Source: Cymodocea nodosa (taxonomy: Eukaryota > Streptophyta > Magnoliopsida > Alismatales > Cymodoceaceae). From it: a DNA stretch of 64,000 bases. Below the pieces are notes generated by a model, which saw only the letters and a program-made list of their open reading frames with translations, was not told the origin of the DNA and made no database searches. Shown here piece after piece: positions 11,882 through 25,200 of the stretch (its first letter is position 1; every line of letters begins with the position of its first letter). Both the position numbers and the translations under genes were made by a program. The stretch spans positions 18,178,501-18,242,500 of the forward strand of contig CM072341.1 of the NCBI GenBank assembly GCA_036874045.1. Direction: 5' to 3'.

Positions 11882-13589
11882 GCCCCCCTTTCCTTCGCCT
11901 GTGCTGCTGCGGGTCGACGTCCTCCAAGAGAAGTGAGTGGTTTCCGCCCCGACCGATCGGTCGATTGCTCTATTTCGATGGATCCTTGGGATTCAAGGGA
12001 CAACTCTGTCGAGGGTAACTCGCGAGTGGGTAGACGGAACTGTCGTGTCAATTTCGTCAACGCTTGTGTCCATTTTCCCTCGGTCTTTTGTTTCGCTTTT
12101 ATTATTATTATAATTCTAATAATTTAAACTCTAAATCTTAAGCCTTATAATTCAATTGAAGTTATTATTAATATTATTATTGCAAACTTATTTATTTGGA
12201 GGTTCTCTATTTTTTCCATTTACCTTTGTATAAGTCTATACTTTCTTCTTAACATCGCACATTTACCTTGTGTACGATCTCAAATTCAAAGACTGACATA
12301 TGATTTGGTAAAAATTAGAGTCAAATTTGGTTCAATTAAAAAATAAATCATGCTTGGACATAATTCTAACCTCATTTAAGCAAACAACTCAAGCTAAACA
12401 TTGCTAGATCAGCTCAACTTAACCCAATAAAGGCATGTTTAAATATTTTGCTAGTATTTTTGAACTTTATAGCATATACTAATTTGTATAGTCTTATAAA
12501 TTAAATATACCATCCTGATGATATCTCTTAATAAATTATCTACAAAATTCGCTATTATTTTAAAAAATATTTCATGAGATTTGTAAAAGAATAGCCATAT
12601 ATCCTTGTCAAAAGAATTCTATGTATAGTGTCTTTTAATTGTCTTATTAATCTCTTTACACAGATAAACCATCAATCATTTAATTCGTGAATTCTGCTTG
12701 ATTCATCAAATATCACATGTTTGACTTAATAAATCATTATTTGTAAAAGGAGAACTTCATGTCTTGCTTGATTATAAACAAGTCACGTCTGAACATGATT
12801 TAAGGCTTATTTCAATAAGCCAAACTTGAATATTGTTACTTGTTTGGTTTAATCGTCACTCAATAAAGACTGATTCTTTATTTATTGTGGGGGATTTTCA
12901 TTTTATTTTTATGAAATATTAAAATTATCTTTATTGGTCGCACATCCTTTTATCACCATTCTTTCCTTCATCAACTTCTACGTATCATCTTCTTCACTTC
13001 ATCTTTTTCATTTGTTAAAAATCATCTAAACCCTAACATAGAAAATTTTAAACAATAGAAGCATGTTTATGCTCTTCTTCTCGTCTACATTCTTCTTTTA
13101 TTGCAAAATCAAGCAACGATCCCTAATTTCAAGATAAGGTGAGCATGTTTGAATCTCCCTGTGATCTCTATTGTAATGTACTCATTTTCTACAAGTGCAG
13201 CAATGTGTGCATATAATTGGTATTGCCAAATTAGTTGATTGGTTTGGTCATTTACGATCACAAATCACATGGATACTTCCAATTGGTATGATTATCATCA
13301 CAATACGATGGATTTCTAGTTTTGGTTGATCGCCATTGGAGAAGTTTTATTGAAAAAAATTGAAGAGTTCACAAACAAGGTAGACAATCTGCTGTGCTGG
13401 AAGAACTTAGAAGGCCTTTATTTTTCTTGCTTTATTAATCATGTCTTTGGTCAAATTAGTTTAGTATTATGGTTCTGTTTACTTTTAGAAGTAGATAATC
13501 CTGTCCTTGAATGTATTATTTATTTTATTCACATTATCATACAGTGTATCAATCAGTCCTTTAATGTGATGTTATTATATTAACATAGA
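11882..13589. promoter_or_regulatory. Upstream region of the NERD1-like gene; no motif resolved
   Basis: The first ~180 bases upstream of the start codon are GC-richer than the surroundings and should hold the 5' UTR and core promoter. I could not identify a convincing TATA box or transcription start. Further right the sequence becomes AT-rich with no credible gene; a plus-strand open stretch at 13326-13583 has no recognisable features. Confidence 0.4.
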
Positions 13590-14700
13590 ATGTGCTTATG
13601 AAAGTTAGAAAAACATAATCTTATTTGTGTCATTGGAAAAGTTAGGAATTGAAAATTTGAGAAATTTTTTCTTACTTTTTTGATGTTTATGTTTTTGGTT
13701 TAGTATTTTCAACTTTCTTAGATATAAAAGAAAGAGATTTCCAAAGTTTCCAAATCTCACCCGAATTGAAACTTTGGAAATCTTTTGAACTCGCAGCAGC
13801 TCTTGAGCATCATCGTCCTTCTATTCCTATAGCCATCGTCCTGAGCATCGTCATCCTTCCCTTCCTCTGAATCCAAGTCGTGAACTCGCAATCGTTGTTC
13901 CTGCTAATTCTGTCGCCCTTGGAAAGTACCCAAAAGCTGAAACCCCTAGCACTATGGCCTCGAACTTGGTCTTCACAACAATCTCTTCCCTCCCCACATG
14001 AGATTGTAGACCGACAAACCTTGACTAGCAACTAGGAATACCGATGAGGAGAAACTGGGCATGTGAGATCGAGAAGCAAAGAAGAGACGACAATCATCAA
14101 GATGACTAGGGGCGGAGCAAGTGATCTCGTTGACACCATTACTGATTGTTGATTGAATGGGAAAGGAAAGGTTGGGAGACTACGTTGTTGCCTTTGGTGA
14201 CGTGGACTTTTTCTATTGCTTAGGTAGTTGCTGTTGACGGTAAGGTGAGCTGAGCTGAGCTGCCAATGCTGGTCGGACACGGAAAAGATTGGGGAGGGGG
14301 CGAAACCCAAAAAAAGAAGAAAGAAATAAAGAAGAGAGAAAAAGAACAAAAAAAATGGAGCAAGGATTAAAAAATAATAAATATATATATAATAACAATG
14401 ATAATGATATTTTATAATATATTTTCCTATTTTTGTCGATAGATTTATACTTTTTACAATTTATGATCATAAATAATTTATGATTTCATATTCAAATCAC
14501 AAAAAGAATAAATGAGAATGTCTAATTAATTTATATTTAATATCAAATATGTATTATAAGTAAATTAAGAAAAAAATTTCAACAATTATATAATTTTCTT
14601 AACTTTCTGTCGATGACACAAATACCTTTAAATTTTAATTTCCCAACTTTTTGTTTTCTAACTTTATTGACTTTCTGATTTTTAATTTTTTTACGATATA
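13590..14700. mobile_element. Probable non-autonomous DNA transposon with long inverted repeats and GC-richer core
   Basis: The left flank (about 13590-13690) reads 'tatttgtgtcattggaaaagttagga' and further A/T-rich text; the reverse complement of about 14560-14690 reads 'ggtatttgtgtcatcgacagaaagttaagaa' with the neighbouring blocks in the same order. These are diverged arms of about 100 bp, as in Mutator-like MITEs or Pack-type elements. The inner 13790-14350 is clearly GC-richer with open frames on the minus strand. I cannot identify a transposase or a captured gene, and the exact ends and target duplication are not resolved. Confidence 0.45.
13735..13783. repeat. Perfect 15-bp hairpin (arms 13735-13749 and 13769-13783)
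   Basis: AGATTTCCAAAGTTT is followed after 19 bases by its exact reverse complement. It sits at the edge of the GC-richer core of the inverted-repeat element. Confidence 0.85.
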
Positions 14701-16243
14701 CAAATAGACCTTAAATGTGTATATTCTATTTTTTTAAATTCAATCTGCTAAATGTGATTATTCTTATGAAACATGTTCGATTTGAAGGAACGTATGAAGA
14801 AACATATTTAGTGGAATGGATTATTCATCAAGTAGTTTTACTAGTGGCATAGACTTGAACAACATTTCTTAAGATCGTGGTACGACGTTAAACTTCTATC
14901 ATTTGTTCCAATTGCGCCTGATAACATTTCAACATGATTCCAACATAAAATGAAACCCTTGATATATCTACAATGAAACCTTTGACATATCTAAATTGTT
15001 ACAACATAAAATCCTAAGAAAGTACAAATAGAGAAAAAACCAATAAATACATTGAATAGTAAATGTTAATTGATTATTTGTAAAAGAGGATGGTTTTCCT
15101 CCAATCGTCTACAGATTTCTTTTTATAAGTGCCTTGTGCAGCTATCCCACATGACCGCTCACCGCTTGTGTCACTCACATTACCTACACTTGTGTTGCTC
15201 ATATTGCTTGTACAGTTCGGTTTCGCACACTCCCTCTTTAGAGAACGTGCGATATTTATGAAGAAAGAAAAGAGAAAGTGCAAATGGTAAACTAAGCACA
15301 AAGAAGCGAGAGACAAGACACAGGAGATACATGAAAAAGAAAAAAAAAACATTACTCATGCAAATGAAAAATGAACGTATGAACATGTGACGACGTCAAT
15401 AGAGAGTAACATATTGACGCTCAAAGATGGATTTCTCCCTTGTAAAATAAGTTATCTACCTCACTTCTTTTTCTATTTTCTCATCATATTTATTTTTGCT
15501 GATTACCAATAACTAATATTTCCCTTCGGGTAGATTTTGGTGTTAATGCAATAAGCCTGAAATTATAAATCAAGGTTATTTGAAAAGAGGGTTCAGTGGT
15601 ATGTCAATTCTTCATTTAAATTTAGATTAGTCAAAATAAAATTATTTAACAAAAATAGTTGTTAGTGTTGCTTCATTCGTTTTACTTCACACGTACCGTC
15701 ATCAATGGATTGCAACTCAAGCTGTTGGGTCAACCATTTCCACAAGGATGGTGTAGATTTTCGTAAATTGTTGACGTAAAGGGCAAAGCAGCCATCTATC
15801 CTTTGAAGTTACATCATAAGGGTAATTAATTAAGTATATTAATTATTAACGACTATAATACACAATATTACTAGGATCACGAATAGTTTACATAACTGCC
15901 TTGTTGAAGAATAAATCACATAAATATGGCCCTTGCAAGCTTGCATTTACAAGTTGGTATCAGTGTCAAACATTCACATCACAAAACCTCTCGAAATTCC
16001 ACCACCACATGCTATCTGTGGAAAGCAGCTTTCAGTCTCTAATGCTTCCATCACCTTGCGGCAAGAAAAGATTCCCAAAAGGGGTGTCTTTCTGTCATCT
16101 GCGAAGTGCAAAAGCAAATCGTGTTCCTTGTGTTTTACTAAATGTATGTCACATCATCTGCTTCAAATGCAAGATGTAAATGGCAGCATTTGTAGCATTT
16201 GTAGTTCAGTGTTCACATCATCTACTTACTTTTATGTAGGATA
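14701..16243. other. Intergenic sequence including the 3' flank of NRPC2
   Basis: No gene recognised. The part just left of 16244 should hold the NRPC2 3' UTR and poly(A) site, but I could not place a single convincing signal. Open stretches at 15070-15386 and 15901-16361 lack any family resemblance; the latter overlaps the last NRPC2 exon on the other strand. Confidence 0.5.
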
Positions 16244-16294
16244 TCATGCCTCCGTCAGTTTAAGGCGAGGAACAATGTTCATAGAATGCAACTC
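16244..16294 (-). CDS. NRPC2: NRPC2 final exon, 17 codons including stop
   Basis: After a CTCTGCAG acceptor the frame reads [16 protein letters not shown] then TGA, matching the Arabidopsis ending [16 protein letters not shown]. It joins in frame to the exon ending ...CKLLLQ at 26518, across a 10.2-kb intron. The match of 14 of 16 residues plus correct phase makes this exon secure despite its small size and distance. Confidence 0.94.
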   Translation of the reverse strand, partial: ELHSMNIVPRLKLTEA

Positions 16295-19200
16295 CTGCAG
16301 AGAGAATATGATCATTAAGCATGTCAACTTGTCATTGCATGGGTTGACACTAGAACCATAAGATAACCAAGCATCTGGAATTACTAGAACGAAATTTAAC
16401 CAATCATTTTTAGTGGTAACAGGAAATCCAAATCCAAAATCGGCAGTGAAATGGGAATAAAAGGAAGTGAAAAATACAATATAAAAATCTGCTGTAAATA
16501 GAATAGCAAAGAGGTTTCTAAGACAACAGAATCCAGACAGATCACATGAACATCAGCCACCTCCGCTTCGCCAAAATACTTTGTTGGACCAGCTAATAAC
16601 CTAGCTAAACATAATTGATTGCCACAGAGTAAGAGGATAATGCATTATGAAATATTCTCCTATTTGTTTAACGCCATCATCACCATCAAATGGCAAGACA
16701 TAAGATCATCACCATCAAATGGCAAGACATAAGATCATCCATATCCACTTGAAGTAAACATATTGCCTACCATAACCCTAATCCCACCACTCACATCTCC
16801 TTTGACTCTAAGATAGCTCTCCGCACACTTGACATGAGAGCCCATTGTATCAAAGAAATTTCCCAAATACCATTTCACCGAGATAGGTAAGATTGAAGTG
16901 GGTGACATGCTTTTTGTATTTCTGTGAGAAGCTCTACAACACTCACGTATCTGGTATTAGTAATTGGCATATTGTGCTTAAAAAATCCCTTACCAAAGGC
17001 ATTGGTTCAGCCACATCCCCTGCAATGAAATGGAATTTTGAAATATAATTTAATTTTCCTGTGGGGTATAGCATTGACTGTACCAGGAAGTGGGTCGGAG
17101 GAATTTCGGCATACCTTTTTGGTCCACTGATATACTGAAATTGACGCAGGTACTCTGTGGAGCTAGGCTCAGGGTGATTGGCATACCAAAATTCTATTAG
17201 GTATGCCAAATTCAGCTCAGGATAGCTCTGTTCGGGGTGTCAGTATACCGTTGGGATGCAACAATATATTGAAATCTAGGCATTATGCACCCTACTCTAG
17301 ATCAGCATGTCAGTGAGTCAATTGGCATGCAGAAAATGAGTCTAGTGATCCATATATTTTTGGTATACTGTTTGAGAAAACAGAATACTAAATTCTAGTC
17401 CAGTAGGATTCTAGAGAGTTTCGCAAATGGCATATCAAAAATCCTTAGGCCTTCTTGACCACATTTTCAATAGTTTGATCCAAATCAACATATCAAAAAT
17501 GAGTCCGTTAGCTGTTAGGACAAGTAGTACAGGTATAAAGTATGTCACAAGAAGTTTAGGTTCAATCGGAAGCTTGTCAGATGTAAGTCTCCAGTAGATT
17601 AATATTTTCGAAAAGTTACCAAGTTGGAGTATCTGAAAATAATAGAATAGTCGAAAGACTTTGACCTAACTATCTGAAAGTTAGGAGATTCCAGAAGGTT
17701 ATAGGTCGAACTATCTGAAATGACTTAAAAGATACTTAAGTGGATGTTCAGATAATTAAGAAGCTAATTATTTGAAAGTCAGGAGTTTAAATAGATGTTC
17801 GGATAATTAAAAAGTCAAGTAACCGAAAGATAGGAACTTAAGTGGATCATTGGATAGTTAGACAGTAACTATCTAAAAGTCATGAGTTTTTTGAAAGGTT
17901 ACAGCTACAACCTTCCAAAATAACTGAAGAGACACTTAAGTGTATTTTTGAATAGTTAAGATAGTAAATATTCGATAAGTAATTTTCGAAAAGTTACAAG
18001 CAGAACCTTCTAAATGGATTGAGAGAGATGTAAGTAGATTTTCGGATAGTTAAGACTGTATAAATCCAAAAGACCGAATTTCTCTAAATAGTTAGTCTGC
18101 TACAGTACCGCTTGTTACAATAAATGAAGAAAGAAGAATTTCTTCGGATAGTTAAGCTCTGTAACCATCCTAAATGTTGCAGATTTCGGAGAGATAGAAA
18201 GAAAAAAACTCCGAAATTGAGTGTTCTTTCTCTAAAGTACTTTCTCGCCACTGTAATAGTTCAAGTATAATTAAAAGTTTATTAACCCTAAGTTGGGTAG
18301 CATATAAACATTTATGATGTAAAACAATACGGTTGATTGTGCCGAAGTTTATAGAAGAATTATCAACTCTTTGTAGACATAGGCTATTGCCAAACCACGT
18401 AAATCTTGCGTCTTCAATGTTCTTTCTTCCTTTTTCTCTTTACTTCTCAATTTTGGTGAGTTTTCAGAATCATGTTATAGAGTGTTAACTGAATGATCGA
18501 ATTTATTTCTAACAACTGGTATTAGAGCTGAAGGTTTTTCAGTTTAACAAAATGACAGATGATAAAAAGCTCAAAATCGAGAAGTTTAATGGAAAAGATT
18601 TCGGATATTAGAGGTTTTAGATAGAAGATTGTTTGTATCAAAAGGATCTTCATCAACCTCTGTTCGAAAGAAAACCAGAGAAGATGGATCAAGAAGAGGA
18701 GTTGTTAGACAGAAAAGTATTAGGTCTCGTCAAATTGTCATTGGTAAGGAACGCTCATTCAAATGTTACCAAAGAGAAAACAACAATTGACTTGATGAAA
18801 GTACTGTCCAATATATATGAGAAGCTATCAACGGCCAACAAGGTATTTCTCATGCGTAGATTATTTAATCTAAAAATACATGAAGGTGGAAATGTTACAG
18901 ACTATGTTAATGAGTTAAATACTATATTGAATCAACTGTATTCAGTAGATATAATATTTAATGATGAAGTCAGGACTTTGATTTTATTATCTTCATTACT
19001 AGAAAGTTGATATTCTGTTGTGACTGATGTAAGTAGTTCATTAGGTCATGAAAAATTCAAAATGAGTGATATCTAGGATTTAATTTTGAGTGAGGACATT
19101 CATAAAAAAAGTAAATTATCAGTTTCAACTTCTGCCCTTAGTGTTGAAAGTAGAGAGAAGTAAATTAAAACAATTTAAATCCAAAGGAAAGTTAAATTCT

Positions 19201-22200
19201 AAAGGTACTAGCAAAGTGAGGTCATGTTAGAACCGTAATCAATAAAGGCACTTCAAGTCACAGTGTAAGACTCTCAAGAAAGACAACAAAGGAAAGGAAT
19301 CAAAAGAAGCAGGAGCAAATATTGTCTTCTACGATTCAGATAATACTCTAGTATGCTGTATGGATAGTTCCATTGACTCATAGTTACTGGACTTAGGAAC
19401 TTCATTCCACACTACCTATAAGAAAGATTTGTTGCACAATTATCGTGTAACTCCTGTGAAGAAAGTATATCTTGCTAACAACACAAGTTTGGATGTGTTA
19501 GAAAAATGAGAGGTACACATAAAAACAAAACAAGAAATATGAAAATTGTAGGAAGTTAAATATATTCCTGATCTTACAAAGCAATTAATTTCCATAAGTT
19601 CCCTAAACAATGATGGTTACCAGATTAGCTTTGGTGCAGACAAATGAAAGGTAATCAAAGTTGCAAGAATTGTTACCTCAAAACAGAGGACTGATACCTT
19701 ATATTTGATATCAGATTAAGATGATACTATTGTAGTAATTAGTGATATTGAAGACATTGACTTATGACATAAAAGATTAAGACACCTTAATGAGAATAGA
19801 CTGAAGGTTTTAGTGGTAGAAGGAAAAATCCCTAAGCAGAAGAGAATCAGCTTTACTAAAACTCCTCATGATCCAAAGTCACAGAAATTAGAGTTGGTTT
19901 ACATAGATGTGTGGGGGTTTACCTCTATTAGTTCTTTAGGAAGTGCTCTCTATTATGTCACCTTCATTGATGATAGTACCAGAAAGATATGGATTTATTT
20001 TCTAAAATAGAAGTTTGAAGTTTTCCAAGTATTCAAGAAATGGAAAGTAGAAGTGAAAAATCAAAGTGGAAGAAAAATAAAATCCATCAGGTCAGACAAT
20101 GAAAGAGAATATGATAAATATAAATTCAAAGTCTACTGTGAAGAGCAAGAGATTAGAAGGTAGAGGACTGTAGCTAGAACTCCACAACAAAATAGAGTTG
20201 CTAAAAGAATGAACAGGACATTAAATGAACAGGCAAGATGCATGAGACTACATGTAGGTTTTTTCAAGACATTCTAGGTAGAAGCTGTCAATACAACTGC
20301 CTATCTAATAAATAGAAGACCATCTATCTCAATGGGGCTCAAAAATTTTGAAGAATTGTAGACTAAGAAAGAATTCAACTATGCTCACTTGAAAATCTTT
20401 GAATCCAAAATCATTTGTCTACTTGAACAGTGACAAAAAAGATAAGTTGGATTCAAAATCATAGAAGTGCTATTTCATTGGCTATGGTAAAGATTATTTT
20501 AGTTATAGATTCTAGGTGGAAGAAACCAAGAAAATAATCCGTGCAAAAGATGTCACATTTATTGAATCAAAGATGTACAAGCACAGAGAAAGTGCAGATG
20601 AACAATAGTTAGAGTTTCAATCTGAAAGTACTACTGAGATTAGTCTAGATAATGATGTTGAACAACTTCAGAAGAAACCTGTAAAAGAAATTCAGTTTCC
20701 AAAGGCTAAACAACAAGAACATCTAGATGATTAAAAATATGAAGTTGTCACCAGACAACTTAGAAGATCTGGAAGGGTTTCCAAACCACCTAAAAGGTAT
20801 ATGCCATCATTTAATTATCTGTAACTAACAGATGATAGTGAACCTGAAACATATCAAAAAGTAATCTGTGCAAGTGATGCACATAAATGAGAGTTAGTAA
20901 TGAAAGAAGAAATGAAGTCTCTTGAAAAGAATAAAACTTAAGAGCTAACTTCATTACCAAAAGGAAATAAAATCATAGGAAACAAGTGGGTGTTCAGGCT
21001 AAAAGAACAACCAGATGATAGTAAGAAATATAAAGTCAAACTTGTAGTTAAAGGTTTTCAGTAAATTCAAGATATAGACTATACTGAAGTATTCTCATAA
21101 GTTGTGAAGAATACTATAAGAATAGTCTTAAGCATTGTTGCTAGAGAAGATTTGTTCTTAGAGCAAATAAATGTAAGGACAATATTCCTATATGGAGATT
21201 TGCAAGAAGAACTTTATATGATATAGCTAGAGGGATTTACAATAACTGACAAGAAAAGAAAGACAGTATATAAATTGCTAAAAAGTTTGTATGGTTTGAA
21301 GCAAGCACTAAGACAATGGTACAATAGATTTGATACATTTATCTATACCTTAAGCTTCAAAAGATGCAATACAGACTATTACTACTACATAAAATTATTT
21401 AATGATTGCTTCATTATTCTAATGATTTATGTAGATGATATGTTAATTGCTTGTTCAAGTATAGAACAAATTAAACAATTAAAGAGACAACTGTCAAAAG
21501 AATTTGACATGAAGGATATAGGAAAAACCAAGCAAATCTTGGATATGAGAATCATCCGAAATAGAATGGCAAACACATTGAGATTAAATCAGTAGAAGTA
21601 CTTAAAAAAGGTACTTAAGAGATTTAACATCTCAAATGAGAGGAAACTAAACTCCCTCTCGGACTCCATTTTAAGTTGTCTAAAGATCAGTCAGCTAAGA
21701 CTGAAGAAGAAAAGACAAAAATGTCCAGAATACCATATGCTTCAGTAGTGGAAAGTCTTATGTATGTCATGATATGCACAAGACCTGATATATCTCATGT
21801 AGTGAGAGTGGTCAGTAGATACATGACAAATCCAAGAACTGAGCATTGGTCTATCCACAGATATCTCAGATATTCCCTAGATGTAGATCTGAATTTCAAG
21901 AAAGGACTAGTTGAACTGATTAACAACTGTGACGTTGATTTGGGAAGAGAGTTGGATAAAAGCAGAAATACTTCAGGCTATGTTTTCTACAAAGAAAGTA
22001 CTGTAATAAGCTGGAGATCCAAGCTGCAAAGTATTGTTGCACTCTCGATCACAGAAGCTAAATATGTTGCAGTTGTAAAGGTAGCTAAAGAAAGAATCTG
22101 GTTAGAGAGTGTACTAGCTGAACTTAGGCACAAACAGAAAAAAAGCATTCTATTCTATGACAATCAAAGTGTCATTTATTTAGCTGAAAATTTGAAATTT

Positions 22201-25200
22201 CACTCAAGGTCCAAGCATATGAGAATGATGTTTCATTTCATAAGGGAAAAGATAGAGCAGAATAGGTTAGATCTGCAGAAGATTGCTGGTGCTAAAAATG
22301 CTGCAGATATGTTAACCAAATTTCTAAATCTGTAGAAATTAAAGTTGTGTATGATCTTAAATTGGTCTCCTAAATAATTAAGAAAATGGGACGTGGAGTT
22401 GATGTTCTATTTAAACTGTTGTTGCAAATAATCTTAGTCAAGAATAGAGATTGTTTTTTCTTTGATCATTGTATCAGACTCCAAGTGAGAGATTGTTAAG
22501 GCAAGTAGTACAAGTGTGGAATATGCCACAAGAAGTCTAGGTTCAGTTGGAAACTTGTCAGCTCTAAGTCTTCAACAGATTAATATTTTTAAAAGGTTAC
22601 TAGGTTGGAGTATCTGAAAATAACAAAACAGTCAGAAGACTTTGAGCTAACTATCTGAAAGTCAGAAGATTCCGAAAGGTTATAGGTCGAACCATCTGAA
22701 ATGACTTAGAAGACACTTAAGTGAATGCTCGAATAGTTAAGAAGCTAAGTATTCGAAAGTCAGGGACTTAAGTGGATGTTTGGATAGTTAAAATGTTAAG
22801 TATCCAAAAGACAGAGACTTAAGTGGATCTTCAGATAGTTAGGTAGTAACTATTTGAAAGTCATGAGTTTTTTGAAAGGTTACAACTACAATCTTCTGAA
22901 ATGACTGAAGAAACACTTAAGTGAGTTTTAGAATAATTAAGTCAATAATTATTCGAAAGACAATTTTCAAAAAGTTACAGGTAGAACCTTCCAAATGAAT
23001 TGAGAGAGACGTAAATGGGTTTTCAAACAGTTAAGACTGTAACTATCTGAAAGACCGAATTTCTTCAGACAATTAGTCTACTACAGTACTGCCCATTACG
23101 ACAAATGAAGAAAAAAGAATTTCTTCGGATAGTTAAGCTCTATAATTATCTAAAATGCTGTAGATTTTAGAGAGATAGGAAGAAAAGGTTTTGAAATTAA
23201 GTGTTCCTTCTCTGAAACACTTTCTCGCCATTGTAATGGCTCAAGTGTAATTAAAGGTTTATTAACCCTAAGTTGGATAGTATATAAACATTTATGATGT
23301 AAAATAATACGGTTGATTGTGTCAAAACTTATAGAAGAATTCTCAACTCTTTGTGAACGTAGACTATTGTCAAACTACGTAAATCTTGTGTCTTTAGTGT
23401 TCTTTCTTCCTCTTTTACTTCACTTTCTAGTTTCAATGAATTTAAAAGTGAGTTTTCAGAATTGTGTCATAAAGTGTTGACTGAACGATCGGATTTATTT
23501 CTAACATTAGCTTCTAAATATATTTTCAATATACTAGTGGTCAAGTTAATATACTGAAAATGAGTTCCAAGTTCTAAGGCTGGTATGATTGACATAATGT
23601 TTTGGAGAACAATATGCTAATTTGGCACTTTAGCAGCCCAAGTATGTGGATTCAGCATACCGTTTGGGAAAAATAATATAATGAATCAAGTCAATTTTGT
23701 CCTCAAATGTGAACATTTTGGACGTTTCTGTAAGAAAAATTAAAGTTTTCTTACAATTAGATCCTCAGGTATATAAGGAGGGGGGAGAGAAAGAGATCCT
23801 TCACCAACGTCATTTGGGGGAAAACCCTTCGGGCTTGCGTGAAGAAGGGAAAGCGGCCATCCATGTGCACGTGGAGAAATAGAAGGAAGGGTGGAATCTC
23901 ACTGGAAAAAGAGAAGAAAAGCTTCAGAAGAAGAAGGAGACGTAACCTTTTTCCTAAGGTTTGGAAAGGGAAGAAGCTCATGAGGAACCCGAAGTGGAGA
24001 AAGGGGGGTTTTTTCCTTGAGGTGTTGGGTTCACCTCATGGAGCTTAGATTTGAGCTTGTAAGAAAGTATTTACCTAGTTTCATCTTTAAATGTTTGAAT
24101 ATAGCACTATTATGGGCTCATGGCATGATTTTTCTTGTGAATAGGAACATGGGGGTTAATTGTTATCAACCCTCTCCATTGTAGATTATCTCTTGCTTAT
24201 GCTCGAAGAAATGTGCTCATATGTTGTTATACATGATCAAATGCTTTGATCCCTGGATCTCTGTCTACAAGTAATCTCTTAGCAAACCAGTCATTCAATT
24301 CACTTCTTAAATCATCCCTAATAGCTCTATTTGCATCATCCAAGCGACCTATATAACCCTCTTAAAATTCAAACAAGCAGCCTTTTCAAGAATGTTTAAC
24401 TTAATGCCAAGCAAATTGACCTCCAATGATTTCAATCCTTTAAGCTACAATTTTAAAAATTTCAGCTAAGAATAGATCCTCATAGAACCCAAAGAGTTAG
24501 GGAATTTTGGAACTACATGGAATTGGATAACAAATCAGAAACCACACTTTCTTTCATTAAATCCATCCACCTTCAGTGACATCGAGCACCTCAATCCATT
24601 TCACAATTGGTGTACATAAGTAAAGACATATGATCCAGGGTGACACAGGTAAGAGTCTAAATGATAAAGGGTACATCACATCCCACTTTAATGCCACAAA
24701 GATTCTGCCCAATCAAGCCATGGCTAGGTTACTTCAAAAAGACCAAGTGAAACAGTGGCCAATAATAGACAAGTCCATTCATTCCAACTCCCAAATCAAG
24801 TTGTAAAATTCTGCCATACTTGTGATTCTTGGGTTGTGATACTTGTCATTAGAAAAACTGATGACGTTGAAATCACCACCCATTAGTAGCCAACAAATCT
24901 ACTATTGTTTGATGATTTGGAGTTCCTAATCTAGTGTATGAAAATAAGGTGGCATTTTCAAAAAAATTATGGAACTCAACCTTTTCCTATTCAACGTTTT
25001 TAGTTTAAATGACAGTTTTAAGCTTACATATAGAAATAAGTTAACATATAAATAATATATTTGATAACGATTATTGAAAAATATTAGTGTATTTTCATAT
25101 ATTGGCTGAAATAATTGTTGACAAACAGCCCCATAGTATATATCCCTAAAAGTGAGACTATAGACTTTGCTCTGAAGAAAAGTGAATATGTCAAATGTGA

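Larger units (their letters stand above)
17513..23506 (+). mobile_element. Ty1/Copia LTR retrotransposon, full structure, decayed
   Basis: Direct LTRs 17513-18514 and 22494-23506, each starting TGTTA and ending TTCTAACA, flanked by the 5-bp target duplication TTAGC (17508-17512 and 23507-23511). Primer site TGGTATTAGAGC, close to the initiator-Met-tRNA type, at 18517-18528. Parts in Copia order: gag (about 18550-19200), zinc knuckle (about 19220-19270), protease region, integrase (about 19740-20340), reverse transcriptase (about 20880-21595, with YGLKQA and YVDD), RNase H (about 21676-22335). Over about 180 aligned bases the LTRs differ at roughly one base in six, mostly transitions, implying an insertion several million years old or older. 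All coding parts are broken, with a dozen or more interruptions. It sits in the last NRPC2 intron, antisense to the gene. Confidence 0.95.
16940..24170 (+). repeat. Older LTR-like repeat split by the Copia element (parts 16940-17512 and 23512-24170)
   Basis: Both flanks of the Copia insertion share a degenerate phrase ('ggtatactgtttgagaaaacagaatac' on the left, 'cagcataccgtttgggaaaaataatata' on the right). The right part then has a TATATAAGG-like box at about 23770 followed by a purine-rich leader. This looks like one LTR, or a cluster of degenerate units, into which the Copia element landed. Family not identified; edges approximate. It is an old fossil. Confidence 0.35.

Noticed and set aside
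11776-12127. Open frames on the plus strand across the NERD1-like exon 1 and promoter
   Set aside because: They are antisense to a confidently assigned exon, arginine/serine-rich in a way typical of GC-rich shadow frames, and resemble no family.
14032-14470. Two hydrophobic minus-strand open frames
   Set aside because: They lie in the GC-richer core of a probable DNA element, with low-complexity Phe/Leu/Ser content and no recognisable domain. I do not call them genes.
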